The notes: a model not told the origin generated them from the letters alone. Positions 41,131 to 50,678 are shown, numbered from the stretch's first letter. The stretch is DNA of 64,000 nt from Xenorhabdus szentirmaii DSM 16338 (GCF_002632585.1 NZ_NIBV01000002.1:252919-316918), one strand, 5' to 3'. Program-made: numbers and translations.

Positions 41131-42345
41131 ATGCAGGTTCAACACCATCATTTTTTTGACCGGAATCGTTCATCTTCAAATTGGTCTCTGGCATTTTGCG
41201 CGGGATTATTGGGTATTGGACAAAATGGTTTGCTCGTCGCACTGCCTACGCTTGTAGACATGACACACCTTTCTCTCTCTATTTGGGCCGGGTTATTGAC
41301 ACTGGGTTCCATGCTATTTCTGATAGGCTCCCCATTTTGGGGGAAACAAACAGAAATTCGTGGCGGAAAATATGTCGTCCTGGCCGCATTATCAGGGTAT
41401 TTACTGAGTTTTATTATATTGGCCCTGGCGGTATGGGGGCTTTTTAGTGAGAAAATCTCTGTTCCGATTGGGTTGTTTTTGCTTATTGCAGCCCGGGTTA
41501 TTTATGGATTGACTGTATCCGGCATGGTACCTGCGTGCCAGACCTGGGCGCTGCAACGTGCGGGGGCGGAACGCAGAATGTCTGCACTGGCCACCATTAG
41601 CTCAGGTTTAAGTTGTGGCCGCTTATTGGGGCCTTTATGTGCAGTTGCGGTATTAAAATTGCATCCCTTGGCACCTTTGTGGCTGATGGCGATTGCTCCG
41701 CTTATTGCCATATTGATTATTTCCAGAGAATACAATGATCCGCCTTTGTCAGCACAGGAAAGTCAGCAACAAAGCCGGCTGCGGATGAGTATGCTTCCCT
41801 ACCTGTTGTGTGCAATGCTCTTGGCTGCTTCAGTCAGTTTGATGCAATTGGGACTGGCCCCTCACTTATCGCTTTTATTCGAACAGCAAACTACCGTGAT
41901 TAGCAATCATGTAGCAATTCTGCTGAGCCTGTCAGCCGTCGCAACATTATTGGCCCAGTTTTTGATGATCCGTCCCCAAAAATTCACTCCATTACAATTG
42001 ATGTTGTTGGCGGGTGTTTTTATGGTGATTGGATTGATATTCATGACCACTCAACAAATCTCTCTGTTTTATTTGGGATGCATGCTGGCTTCATTTGGCG
42101 CTGCAATGGCGACTCCCGGATATCAGCTTTTACTGAATGAACAACTTTCCACGGGCAAAGGTGCCGGATTGATTTCCACCAGCCATACAATGGGTTATGG
42201 CATGAGTGCGTTGGCCGTGCCTGTTATTGCTTTATGGTTTGGTGAATCTCAATTGATTACGGCATCGTTGGTTTTCGCTGCATTATTCAGCGCCATCGCA
42301 GTAGGGCTATGGAATCGTCAGAATTTGCCATCCAAAGATAAATAG
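41131..42345 (+). CDS. shiF: ShiF-like MFS transporter, candidate aerobactin exporter
   Basis: A 404-residue major-facilitator protein with about 12 hydrophobic segments. Recognisable parts include GLLVALPTLVDMTHLSLSIWAGL, GSPFWGKQTEIRGGK (motif A region) and AARVIYGLTVSGMVPACQTW (motif B region). The position, divergent from iucA, is that of shiF in the Shigella/ColV aerobactin loci, whose product is thought to aid siderophore release. The export role is inferred from position and family. Confidence 0.78.
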   Translation: MQVQHHHFFDRNRSSSNWSLAFCAGLLGIGQNGLLVALPTLVDMTHLSLSIWAGLLTLGSMLFLIGSPFWGKQTEIRGGKYVVLAALSGYLLSFIILALAVWGLFSEKISVPIGLFLLIAARVIYGLTVSGMVPACQTWALQRAGAERRMSALATISSGLSCGRLLGPLCAVAVLKLHPLAPLWLMAIAPLIAILIISREYNDPPLSAQESQQQSRLRMSMLPYLLCAMLLAASVSLMQLGLAPHLSLLFEQQTTVISNHVAILLSLSAVATLLAQFLMIRPQKFTPLQLMLLAGVFMVIGLIFMTTQQISLFYLGCMLASFGAAMATPGYQLLLNEQLSTGKGAGLISTSHTMGYGMSALAVPVIALWFGESQLITASLVFAALFSAIAVGLWNRQNLPSKDK

Positions 42346-42364
42346 ATTTCAAGGAGAAGTTTCG

Positions 42365-43303
42365 ATGTCTTCAACTTACGGCGTTTTTGATTTGTACTTA
42401 AAAGAACGGATTGTTGTATCACCATCAATATTACGTTGTGTTTTTCAAGGCAATGACGTGGATCAAATGCAACGACATGCTCCCGATCAACGTATAAAAT
42501 TACTGCTTCCGCAACCAGACAGCGTTAAATTGAATTTCGGTGATGAAAACGATTGGTACCGTGGGTATCAGTCTATACCTAAAGAACAACGCCCGCTCAT
42601 GAGAACTTATACCATCAGGGAATTGCGGACTGAAAAGAAAGAGATGGATGTGGAATTTGTGTTACATGACCACCACAGCCCGGTGTCGAATTGGTTGTCG
42701 CAAGTTCAATCAGGCGATCTTTTACAAGTTGTTGCTCCCAGAAGAGAACAGCAAAATGGTATGGAAGGAAGTGGTAAAAAAGGAAATGGCATCGAAGGGT
42801 GTGAATGGAAGCCTTCCCCACAAGTACGCCAATCACTTTTGATCGCTGATGAAACCGCTTTGCCGGCAGCGTTGGGTATTCTTGAACAGTTAGCGGAAGA
42901 TGATGCTCCCCCTTATGTACAGGCATTTTTTGAAGTGCCTGTGACAGAGGATTGTGTCAATCTGGACCATTTCACATTTGCTGATATTTTCTGGCTTCCG
43001 AGGGATGGACAGGAAAAATATGAGCATGGTGAACGGTTGGTAGAGGCTGTTCGCCAACATGTCGTTATCCCTGAATCAGCAAACATTCAGATGCAATCCA
43101 CTATCGAAGAGGCATCATCTGAGGATAAACTGTGGGAAAGAGCAGAAAATGAAAATAATCCAAACAGTTTTTACGCTTGGGTAGCAGCAGAATCATCGAC
43201 AGTAAAAAAGCTGCGCCATTATCTAATTCTTGAGCGGCACTTAGATCGCAGCACAATTAATTTTATGGCGTATTGGTCTAAATCTTCACCCAGAGGTCGT
43301 TAG
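42365..43303 (+). CDS. Siderophore-interacting FAD-dependent ferric reductase (ViuB/YqjH type)
   Basis: Cytoplasmic flavoprotein expected to reduce ferric siderophore and free Fe2+. The N-terminal beta-barrel carries the FAD motif RTYTIRELR (near residue 80). The C-terminal half carries LIADETALPAALGILEQL and the C-terminal YAWVAAESSTVKKLRHYLI block typical of the family. The linker near residues 128-146 holds a Gly/Lys-rich insertion (NGMEGSGKKGNGIEG). GGAG lies before the ATG. It follows shiF by 19 bases and precedes fhuC. Confidence 0.88.
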   Translation: MSSTYGVFDLYLKERIVVSPSILRCVFQGNDVDQMQRHAPDQRIKLLLPQPDSVKLNFGDENDWYRGYQSIPKEQRPLMRTYTIRELRTEKKEMDVEFVLHDHHSPVSNWLSQVQSGDLLQVVAPRREQQNGMEGSGKKGNGIEGCEWKPSPQVRQSLLIADETALPAALGILEQLAEDDAPPYVQAFFEVPVTEDCVNLDHFTFADIFWLPRDGQEKYEHGERLVEAVRQHVVIPESANIQMQSTIEEASSEDKLWERAENENNPNSFYAWVAAESSTVKKLRHYLILERHLDRSTINFMAYWSKSSPRGR

Positions 43304-43305
43304 GC

Positions 43306-44103
43306 TTGATTGAGCGTATTTCATCATCAACATCTACTTTTGTTTTGCAGCAAGTCAGCTTTGAGGTGCCAAACCGGCGACTACTCAACAATCTTTCTGT
43401 GACTTTTGCTTCCGGTTTAGTGACTGGATTGATTGGTCATAATGGTTCTGGAAAGTCGACATTGCTCAAGATATTGGGACGCCATCAATTCCCCGGAGAA
43501 GGCACGATACAGTTGCGGGAAAAACCTCTCACGCAATGGAACAATAAGGCATTCGCACGTGAAGTGGCTTATTTGCCACAACAGTTACCACCGGCGGAAG
43601 GGATGACGGTGCGTGAACTGGTGGCAGTGGGGCGCTACCCCTGGCATGGAGCACTGGGCAGATTCAGCTCTGAAGATCGCCAGCGTGTTGAAGAAGCCAT
43701 CAAGCTGGTGGGGTTAAGTTCAATGGCACATAGATTGGTTGATAGTTTGTCCGGCGGCGAACGACAGCGAGCATGGCTAGCGATGACAGTGGCGCAGAAC
43801 AGCCGTTGTTTGTTGCTTGATGAACCAACTTCAGCGTTAGATGTGGCTCATCAAGTTGAAGTCTTGGCGTTGATTCAACGCTTGAGCCGTGAGTGTGGGC
43901 TGACAGTCATTGTTGTTTTGCATGATATTAATATGGCTGCGCGTTATTGTGATCGTTTGGTTGCATTGCGTGGAGGCGAGCTGATTGCCCAGGGGATACC
44001 TGAACAGCTCATGCAGGAACCCGTCTTGGAACAAATATATGGAATACCCATGGGGATCTTGCCGCATCCTGCTGGTGGTGCTCCGGTAAGCTTTGTCTAC
44101 TGA
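43306..44103 (+). CDS. fhuC: Hydroxamate siderophore ABC transporter ATPase
   Basis: Cytoplasmic ATPase powering import of ferric hydroxamates through FhuB. It has 265 residues, as in E. coli. It shows Walker A GHNGSGKST (44-52), signature LSGGERQRAWLAM, Walker [13 protein letters not shown] and the switch histidine in VLHDINMAARY. The start is TTG at 43306, three bases after the preceding stop, with GAGG upstream; no better ATG exists. The stop overlaps the fhuD start. Confidence 0.95.
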   Translation: MIERISSSTSTFVLQQVSFEVPNRRLLNNLSVTFASGLVTGLIGHNGSGKSTLLKILGRHQFPGEGTIQLREKPLTQWNNKAFAREVAYLPQQLPPAEGMTVRELVAVGRYPWHGALGRFSSEDRQRVEEAIKLVGLSSMAHRLVDSLSGGERQRAWLAMTVAQNSRCLLLDEPTSALDVAHQVEVLALIQRLSRECGLTVIVVLHDINMAARYCDRLVALRGGELIAQGIPEQLMQEPVLEQIYGIPMGILPHPAGGAPVSFVY

Positions 44104-45014
44104 TGAATAAATTTAACCTTAATCTCACGCGTCGTCATTTTATGACGACGCTGGCACTTTCGCCATTATGGCTGCCATCATTGGCTCGTTCTGTGACTTC
44201 TCCACACACCGCACACCTTAATCAGCAACGTATTGCCGTGCTGGAATGGTTGCCTGTGGAACTCCTGATGGCATTGGGTGTGATGCCTTTAGCGGTAGCT
44301 GATGTCCATAAATATCATTTGTGGGTACAACAACCTGAGCTGACAGCTCAGGTTGTTGATTTGGGATCGCGTACTGAACCCAATATGGAATTGTTGCAAC
44401 AATTGTCACCCTCTCTCATTCTCTATTCGCAAAATTATGGCCCTTCAATAGAAAAAATGTCCTCAATTGCGCCCACAATGGGATTTAGCTTCAACTCCAG
44501 TCGCCGAACGCCGTTGGCTCAGGCTTTTTATTCACTGAAAATGCTGGCTGAGCGGCTTGATCTCCATGACCAATACACTTTGCATTTACGACGCTATCAC
44601 CAGCAGATGGAGCGAAACCAGCAACGATTGCGTCTTTGGGACGATGTACCCATTTTGCTGTTTACATTGCTTGATAACGATCATGCGATGGTTTTCGGTC
44701 AGGGAGGGTTATTTCAGGATGTTCTCGATCAGTTGGGGCTACGGAATGCATGGCAGGGAAAGACAAACGCTTGGGGAAGCCAAATAATTGGTCTGGAACA
44801 GCTGGCGACCATTCAGGAAGCCCGGGCTGTTTTTTTCAGTCATGGGAATGAAGCACTGTTCGCTCGTGTGAAGAAGACACCATTGTGGCAAGCATTACCG
44901 TTTGTCCGACGTTATCCGGTCATTATGCAACCGGCTGTGTGGTTTTATGGTGCCACATTATCGGCTATGCGTTTTAGTGACTTATTGGCAACAGCGTTGG
45001 AGAAACAGGGATGA
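44103..45014 (+). CDS. fhuD: Periplasmic ferric-hydroxamate-binding protein
   Basis: Captures ferric aerobactin and other hydroxamates in the periplasm for FhuBC. The N-terminus LTRRHFMTTLALSPLWLP carries a twin-arginine (Tat-like) signal. The rest is a class III binding protein (IAVLEWLPVELLMALGVMPLAVADV, VDLGSRTEPNMELLQQLSPSL) of 303 residues. The start overlaps fhuC (TGATG) and the stop overlaps fhuB (ATGA), so the three are translationally coupled. In E. coli these genes follow fhuA; here they follow the aerobactin locus. Confidence 0.93.
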   Translation: MNKFNLNLTRRHFMTTLALSPLWLPSLARSVTSPHTAHLNQQRIAVLEWLPVELLMALGVMPLAVADVHKYHLWVQQPELTAQVVDLGSRTEPNMELLQQLSPSLILYSQNYGPSIEKMSSIAPTMGFSFNSSRRTPLAQAFYSLKMLAERLDLHDQYTLHLRRYHQQMERNQQRLRLWDDVPILLFTLLDNDHAMVFGQGGLFQDVLDQLGLRNAWQGKTNAWGSQIIGLEQLATIQEARAVFFSHGNEALFARVKKTPLWQALPFVRRYPVIMQPAVWFYGATLSAMRFSDLLATALEKQG

Positions 45015-46984
45015 GAAGCTTGTGGGCAGTACCTTTGTTATTGCTATTTCCAGCATTGATGCTGACGTTTTATAACCTGCAACAGCAATTACCTGTTTTC
45101 CAATGGTGGCAATCTTTACTTTCTCCAGATGTGGATAATATCCGTCAGATTGTAATGCATTACAGTATGTTACCGCGTTTGGTCATCTCTTTGCTGGTGG
45201 GGGCCGGGTTGGGATTGGCGGGATTGCTGTTTCAGCAAGTATTGCGCAATCCATTGGCAGAGCCTGCAACGCTGGGGGTATCAGCGGGAGCGCAATGCGG
45301 GGTGACAGTGGCATTATTATTGGCCATCCCACCCGAAAGTTTGTTGATGCAACTCGCCGCCTTGGCAGGCTCGGTGATTGTTGCATTGGTGGTATTTGGT
45401 TTGTCATGGGGACGGCGGCTATCCCCAATAACGTTAATCCTTGCTGGCTTAGTGATGAGCTTATATTGCGGAGCCGTCAATTCTCTTTTGGCACTGTTCA
45501 ACTATGAAAAATTGCAGGGGATCTTTGTTTGGGCCAGTGGTTCTCTGGTCCAGCATGAGTGGCAGGTGACGAAGTGGTTGATATTGGTCTTGTTGATTGC
45601 TTTGTTATTAACGTTATTGCTGTTGCGCCCGTTAACGTTGCTTGGGTTGGATGATGGCGTGGCAAAGAATTTGGGATTGGGGCTGAATAGTGCCAGACTG
45701 TCAGCATTATCATTGGCTGTTGTATTGAGTGCGGTAATGGTTAATGCGGTTGGGGTTATTGGTTTTATTGGCTTGTTTGCCCCCTTGTTGGCCCGAATGT
45801 GCGGAGCAAGGCGATTAGGGCAGCAAGTGATAATGTCCCCTTTGATTGGTGCGCTTCTTTTGTGGTTGACTGATCAGGTTGTGCAATGGCTGGCTACTGT
45901 CTGGCGCAGTATTCCCACAGGTTCTGCGGTTGCGTTATTAGGTGCGCCAATATTGCTATGGCTCCTGCCGCGTTTGCGTACTGGCGGACAAAAATTACCC
46001 TCACCAATGGCAGGGCAAACCCTTATCGAACGTCAGTCATTTGTGCGCTGGATAATATCGGCAACACTGTTCCTGAGTATTGTGATTGTCGTTGCATTGT
46101 TATTTGGCCGCAGTGCAGAAGGCTGGCAATGGGCGCAGGGAGAACAAATAACTGAATTGTTGCCTTGGCGCTGGCCGCGTGTGATGGCGGCACTGTGTGC
46201 AGGAATGATGCTGGCCGTTGCGGGAACGTTGATCCAGAAATTGACAGGAAACCCAATGGCAAGCCCGGAGGTTCTAGGAATTACATCAGGGGCTTCACTG
46301 GGCGTTTTAGCATTATTGTTGATGGCATCCGGTAATGTTTCTGTTTGGTTGCTTCCCGCCGGAAGTGCAGGTGCGGCCCTGACATTGCTGTTGATTCTGT
46401 TTGTTTCTGCCCGTCAGGGATTCTCAGCACAGAGAATGTTGTTGTCTGGCATTGCCATCAGTACCGTATTCGGCACATTAGTGGCATTAGTGCTTGCCAG
46501 CGGCGATCCCCGGACAGGAATGTTATTGGCATGGTTATCCGGTTCTACTTATAACGTGGAACCAACCCAAGCGCTTTTTACCTTGGTCGTCGCCATCATG
46601 TTGATAGCATTGACACCATTGTGTCGCCGCTGGTTGACCGTTTTACCTTTGGGAAGTATGAGCGCTCAGGCTGTGGGAGTTCCTCTGATTCGTTCACGTT
46701 TACTGATCCTGCTGCTTGCTTCAGCGCTGACGGCAGCAGCCACTCTGATGACCGGGCCATTGAGTTTCGTTGGTCTGATGGCTCCTCATATGGCACGGAT
46801 GATGGGATTTAAGCGGGCTATGCCGCAGTTGGCGATGGGAATGCTGTTGGGGGGAGGGTTGATGTTACTGGCTGATTGGTGTGGGCGAATGTTGCTATTT
46901 CCCTATCAGATCCCCGCAGGCTTGCTGGCTGCTTTTATTGGTGTTCCTTATTTCATCGTATTATTGCGTCGGCAGGTGGGATAA
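45011..46984 (+). CDS. fhuB: Ferric-hydroxamate permease FhuB
   Basis: Inner-membrane channel made of two fused FecCD-type halves. The 657 residues (660 in E. coli) show the repeated block LRNPLAEPATLGVSAGAQ in the first half (~83-100) and LTGNPMASPEVLGITSGAS in the second. The paired GFIGLFAPLLARM and SFVGLMAPHMARM segments contact FhuC. About 20 membrane helices are expected. It is the last gene of the shiF-SIP-fhuCDB run. Confidence 0.95.
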   Translation: MRSLWAVPLLLLFPALMLTFYNLQQQLPVFQWWQSLLSPDVDNIRQIVMHYSMLPRLVISLLVGAGLGLAGLLFQQVLRNPLAEPATLGVSAGAQCGVTVALLLAIPPESLLMQLAALAGSVIVALVVFGLSWGRRLSPITLILAGLVMSLYCGAVNSLLALFNYEKLQGIFVWASGSLVQHEWQVTKWLILVLLIALLLTLLLLRPLTLLGLDDGVAKNLGLGLNSARLSALSLAVVLSAVMVNAVGVIGFIGLFAPLLARMCGARRLGQQVIMSPLIGALLLWLTDQVVQWLATVWRSIPTGSAVALLGAPILLWLLPRLRTGGQKLPSPMAGQTLIERQSFVRWIISATLFLSIVIVVALLFGRSAEGWQWAQGEQITELLPWRWPRVMAALCAGMMLAVAGTLIQKLTGNPMASPEVLGITSGASLGVLALLLMASGNVSVWLLPAGSAGAALTLLLILFVSARQGFSAQRMLLSGIAISTVFGTLVALVLASGDPRTGMLLAWLSGSTYNVEPTQALFTLVVAIMLIALTPLCRRWLTVLPLGSMSAQAVGVPLIRSRLLILLLASALTAAATLMTGPLSFVGLMAPHMARMMGFKRAMPQLAMGMLLGGGLMLLADWCGRMLLFPYQIPAGLLAAFIGVPYFIVLLRRQVG

Positions 46985-47061
46985 AACTCAGATAACCGTG
47001 AATCAATGAATCAGCCCATGCTGTCGCCGGCTTTTATGTTGTCAATAACTTTTATACCAAT

Positions 47062-47107
47062 TAGTATCTATATTGTCGTTACAGATACTATATTGTTGTT
47101 ATAGATA
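47062..47107. promoter_or_regulatory. Repeat-rich promoter region of the TetR-family gene, candidate operator
   Basis: TAGTATCT (47062) and AGATACTA (47083) are inverted. Overlapping them, a 20-base unit CTATATTGT(C/T)GTTA(C/T)AGATA occurs twice head to tail (47068-47087 and 47088-47107). The repeats lie directly before the ribosome site AGGAG of the regulator, where autoregulation would act. Confidence 0.55.
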
Positions 47108-47120
47108 AAAGGAGCTCAAA

Positions 47121-47741
47121 ATGGCACAGATGGGGCGTCCCCGCACTTTCAATCGTGATGAAGCCGTTCGGCAGGCCATGCTCCTGTTTTGGGAGCATGG
47201 CTATGAATCCACCTCATTGGCATTACTTAAGGCTGGTATTGGAGGAGGCATTAGTGCGCCGAGTTTTTATGCGGCCTTCGGCTCTAAAGAAAATCTATTC
47301 AAGGAAGTTGTTGAGTATTATGTCGCCACCTATGGGCAGGCCATAGCGTGTTTGTGGGATGAAAGCTTGTCACCCCGAGAAGCTCTCGAACTGGCTTTGC
47401 GCCGTTCTGCCAAAATGCAGACAGAAGAAAATCATCCGAAGGGGTGTATGTTGGTATTGTCAGCGAATACATGCGCACCGGAACATAAACATGTGCAAAA
47501 ATTGCTGGCAGAACAACGGGCAAAAACGCTTGAGATGCTGACAGCCTGCATCAGGAGAGCAATGGAAAGAGCTGAATTGCCAGTGGACACGGACATCAGT
47601 GCCTTTGCTGTCAGTTTCCTGAGTTTTCTCCTCGGATTGTCGAGTTTATCAAGGGATGGCATCTCTTTTGATGTATTGGATGCGGCGGTGACAGAAGCCA
47701 TGTGTAATTGGGATATACGCAGCCATTCTATTCAGAAATGA
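47121..47741 (+). CDS. TetR/AcrR-family transcriptional regulator
   Basis: 206 residues with an N-terminal helix-turn-helix (RPRTFNRDEAVRQAMLLFWEHGYESTSLALL, then SAPSFYAAFGSKENLFKEVV; residues ~6-52) and a helical ligand domain (~60-206). AGGAG lies 6 bases before the ATG at 47121. Its target is not known. It stands at the island border, 137 bases after fhuB on the same strand and convergent with ybeD, and could control neighbouring genes or only itself. Confidence 0.88.
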   Translation: MAQMGRPRTFNRDEAVRQAMLLFWEHGYESTSLALLKAGIGGGISAPSFYAAFGSKENLFKEVVEYYVATYGQAIACLWDESLSPREALELALRRSAKMQTEENHPKGCMLVLSANTCAPEHKHVQKLLAEQRAKTLEMLTACIRRAMERAELPVDTDISAFAVSFLSFLLGLSSLSRDGISFDVLDAAVTEAMCNWDIRSHSIQK

Positions 47742-47797
47742 CAGTACTTAGAAATGACAGTACTTAGAAATGACAGTATTCAGAAATGGCAGGTTAA
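47734..47797. repeat. 16-base tandem repeat at the end of the TetR gene
   Basis: AGAAATGACAGTACTT is repeated twice perfectly, then once with two changes, then partially. The first copy includes the gene's stop codon TGA, so extra copies lie outside the coding region. The unit is short and direct, with no spacers. Confidence 0.9.
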
Positions 47798-47820
47798 TAT
47801 TTGTGGTTCGCTTTAAAATG

Positions 47821-47846
47821 GAACGCTGACTTAAAAATCAGCGTTC
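47821..47846. terminator. Hairpin between the TetR gene and ybeD
   Basis: GAACGCTGA and TCAGCGTTC form a perfect 9-base-pair stem around CTTAAAAA. It lies between convergent stop codons and is probably a two-way terminator, though only short T runs flank it. Confidence 0.6.
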
Positions 47847-47859
47847 ATTAACGGCATCA

Positions 47860-48123
47860 TTATAGTACAACGCGCACTAATTCTAAGTTGCCCAGCTCTT
47901 CATACAACGTCTCAACTTGTTCAATGTGTGTCGCATTGATAGTGATGGAGACGGAATGGTAATTACCTTTGCTGCTTGGTTTCACTGCCGGAGAATAATC
48001 GCCCGGTGCATGGCGCTGAACGACTTCGACAACTTGATCCACCAGCTCAGGTTGGGCCAATCCCATGACTTTGTAGGTGAAAGAGCAAGGGAACTCAAGT
48101 AGTTCATTTAATTTCGTTTTCAT
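47860..48123 (-). CDS. ybeD: YbeD/DUF493 protein
   Basis: Small conserved cytoplasmic protein with an ACT-like fold, function unclear. All 87 residues align with E. coli YbeD ([51 protein letters not shown]). It follows dacA on the same strand. In E. coli lipB comes next; here the island lies in between. Confidence 0.95.
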   Translation of the reverse strand: MKTKLNELLEFPCSFTYKVMGLAQPELVDQVVEVVQRHAPGDYSPAVKPSSKGNYHSVSITINATHIEQVETLYEELGNLELVRVVL

Positions 48124-48239
48124 GGGCGTTCCTCATGTACTTGCTACGGCAGAATAGCAGACCTGCCGTAGCGTGATAATTTTCTAGCGATATTGGACTA
48201 ATATAAGGCTCAATGCTGGATTTTCAAGAGTTCAGGATA

Positions 48240-49448
48240 TTAACCAAACCAGTGATGAAACATCAGTCGGATATAGTCGATCATGCGGCTGAAGAAACCA
48301 CCTTCTTTTACTTCGTGCATCACAACCAATGGACGTTGTTCAATGGTCTTGCCGTCAAGCTGGAAATTGATTGTTCCAACAACCTGATTTTTGGCCAGTG
48401 GTGCATGAAGCTCTGTGTTATTCAACACATAACTGGCTTTCAGATCTTTCAGGCGGCCACGGGGAATGGTGAGATAAACATCTTTATCAACACCCAATTG
48501 AACTTTATCCGTTTCACCAAACCAGATTGGCTCAGAGGCAAATTCTTTACCGACTTTCAGCGGGGAAACAGTTTCAAAGAAGCGGAAACCCCAGGTCAGC
48601 AATTTTTTACTGTCCGTTTCGCGCCCTTTAAACGTCGGGCTGCCCATGACTGCGGAGATCAAACGCATATCGCCTTCAGTGGCGGAAGCAACAAGGTTAT
48701 ATCCCGCGCTATTGGTGTGGCCGGTTTTAATGCCATCAACGTTCAGACTCTTGTCCCATAGCAAACCATTGCGGTTTGGCTGACGGATATTATTGTACGT
48801 AAAATCTTTCTCTTTATAGATAGCGTATTCATCGGGGACATCACGGATCAGGGCCTGGCCAATCAGTGCCATATCACGGGCTGAGCTGTATTGTCCTTCG
48901 GCATCAAGGCCGTGAACCGTTTGGAAATGTGTATTTTGTAGCCCCAGACTCTGTACATATTTATTCATCAGGCTGACGAATGCGTCCTGACTTCCCGCGA
49001 CATAATCAGCCATTGCGACACAGGCGTCATTGCCTGACTGTAAGTTGATCCCACGGGACAGCATAGCGACAGAAACTTGATCCCCAGGTTTTAAGAACAT
49101 TAAGGATGAGCCCTTAAATATCGGGTTGCCCGTAGCCCACGCATCTTTACCGGCAGTCACGATGTCATTGGGGCCGATTTTCCCTGATTTAATGGCCTGA
49201 CCAATCACATAGCTGGTCATCATTTTAGTCAGGCTGGCAGGATCACGGCGGTCATCCGCATGTTTTTCAGCCAGTACTTTTCCTGAGTTGTAATCAATCA
49301 AAATATAGGCTTGTGAATCCAGCTCGGGAACACCGGGGATCATCGTCTTGAAATTATCATCCGCGTTAGCGAACGTTGAGACACAGGCAGAGAGAGCGAT
49401 GCCCAATGTGGTACTTTTAATAAAACGGGAAGTAACTATGTATTTCAT
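48240..49448 (-). CDS. dacA: D-alanyl-D-alanine carboxypeptidase PBP5
   Basis: Removes the terminal D-Ala of peptidoglycan stem peptides and is anchored by an amphipathic C-terminal helix ([18 protein letters not shown]). The signal peptide runs to ~29 (STFANA). The catalytic motifs are SLTK (S72, K75), SGN (in [13 protein letters not shown], ~138) and KTG (in [14 protein letters not shown], ~241). It has 402 residues against 403 in E. coli. The order dacA-rlpA-rodA-mrdA matches E. coli. Confidence 0.97.
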   Translation of the reverse strand: MKYIVTSRFIKSTTLGIALSACVSTFANADDNFKTMIPGVPELDSQAYILIDYNSGKVLAEKHADDRRDPASLTKMMTSYVIGQAIKSGKIGPNDIVTAGKDAWATGNPIFKGSSLMFLKPGDQVSVAMLSRGINLQSGNDACVAMADYVAGSQDAFVSLMNKYVQSLGLQNTHFQTVHGLDAEGQYSSARDMALIGQALIRDVPDEYAIYKEKDFTYNNIRQPNRNGLLWDKSLNVDGIKTGHTNSAGYNLVASATEGDMRLISAVMGSPTFKGRETDSKKLLTWGFRFFETVSPLKVGKEFASEPIWFGETDKVQLGVDKDVYLTIPRGRLKDLKASYVLNNTELHAPLAKNQVVGTINFQLDGKTIEQRPLVVMHEVKEGGFFSRMIDYIRLMFHHWFG

Positions 49449-49646
49449 GATTGATTAGATAACATCCGTGAGAAAGGGATTGATAATGTTTGCCATAATA
49501 ACAAATGAAAAAAAAGCTGACATTAAACAAAATTGAGTGGGTAAAGGGTTTACACTTTTTTACTCTATTTTTGTTCACTGTATGATTGCCGGCAGACAGG
49601 TATCATCCGCTGACAATCATATTTCATCTCTTCTGGATAAGACGGA

Positions 49647-50666
49647 TCAAGGAGCGATGATAAAAGAAGTTTGATTCATTTGTTCCGTTAGCTTTTTTTG
49701 CAGCTGCGTAGCTTGTTGACGACTGTTGAATGGGCCTAACTGAACACGGTAGACATTACCAAACTGGATAATACGACCGGATACGTTAAAACGCTGGCTC
49801 AAAGATTGTTGCCACTCTTTGGCCCTTTGCTCAAGGCTGACAGCACCTACTTGTACCATATAATTTCCCGTTGGGGCTGCATTCGCGGCTGCTTTTGAAT
49901 CAACGGCTGCACTTGTGGTGACAGTTGTGGTCGCCGTTGCGGCCGTTATCGGTTCAGGTGTGATCACAGACTGACTTTCTGTATGATTTCCGTTCTGTTG
50001 CGGGTCAACACTTGGCGCTTCATTTGTGCTCTGTTCAGCCATATTATCCATTACAGGAGGTTGGCTTGATGACTGGGCACTAAAACTTGGCCTGTCGGGT
50101 AATGCATAACTTCGTTTGATGATTGTTGATCCCTCCGTGCCCAGACCGGAGAGCGAACCATCGGATGAAACCAGAATGCCATCCAACTTAATTTTACTTT
50201 GTGGCATTAAGTTCAGACGCTCTGCCGCTGCACGTGATAATTCAATAATTTTGCCCGGTGCGTTGTAAGGACCGCGATCGTTGATTCTGACAATTATCAT
50301 GCGCCCGTTACTTAAATTAGTAACACGTACATAGCTCGGAATGGGAAGTGTCGGGTGAGAGGCCGTTAAAGCATAAGGGCTGGCTTGTTCACCGATTGCA
50401 GTCAGTTTTCCATTGGTGCTTTCACCAAACCAACTTGCATAGCCAGTTTGAGTAAAGCCAGCCGGATCTTGCACAATATGATAGGTTTGCCCATCCCGTT
50501 GATAATCCTGATTGGCGCTTGGGTGATAAGGCTCATATTGAGGCTCTGCACCCAAAACATCACGGGTTGGTACCGGTGTAAGGGAAGGGGCCTGCTTATG
50601 ACCTGTTGTAGTACAGCCTGATATTAGTACTGCCACGATGCCAATGATAAGCAATTGCTGACGCAT
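49647..50666 (-). CDS. rlpA: Septal/outer-membrane lipoprotein RlpA
   Basis: Lipoprotein with a double-psi beta-barrel and a SPOR domain; in some bacteria it is a lytic transglycosylase acting on denuded glycans. The lipobox LISGC places the lipidated cysteine at 18. The DPBB (~72-160) contains GYASWFGESTNGKLTAIGE and IVRINDRGPYNAPGKIIELS. A low-complexity Thr/Ala/Ser linker follows, then a C-terminal SPOR domain (~262-337). It lies 12 bases after rodA. Confidence 0.94.
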   Translation of the reverse strand: MRQQLLIIGIVAVLISGCTTTGHKQAPSLTPVPTRDVLGAEPQYEPYHPSANQDYQRDGQTYHIVQDPAGFTQTGYASWFGESTNGKLTAIGEQASPYALTASHPTLPIPSYVRVTNLSNGRMIIVRINDRGPYNAPGKIIELSRAAAERLNLMPQSKIKLDGILVSSDGSLSGLGTEGSTIIKRSYALPDRPSFSAQSSSQPPVMDNMAEQSTNEAPSVDPQQNGNHTESQSVITPEPITAATATTTVTTSAAVDSKAAANAAPTGNYMVQVGAVSLEQRAKEWQQSLSQRFNVSGRIIQFGNVYRVQLGPFNSRQQATQLQKKLTEQMNQTSFIIAP

Positions 50667-50678
50667 GAAACTTCTTCC

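Noticed and set aside
47734-47797. The 16-base repeats as a CRISPR-like array
   Set aside because: The copies are directly joined without spacers and no cas gene is near.
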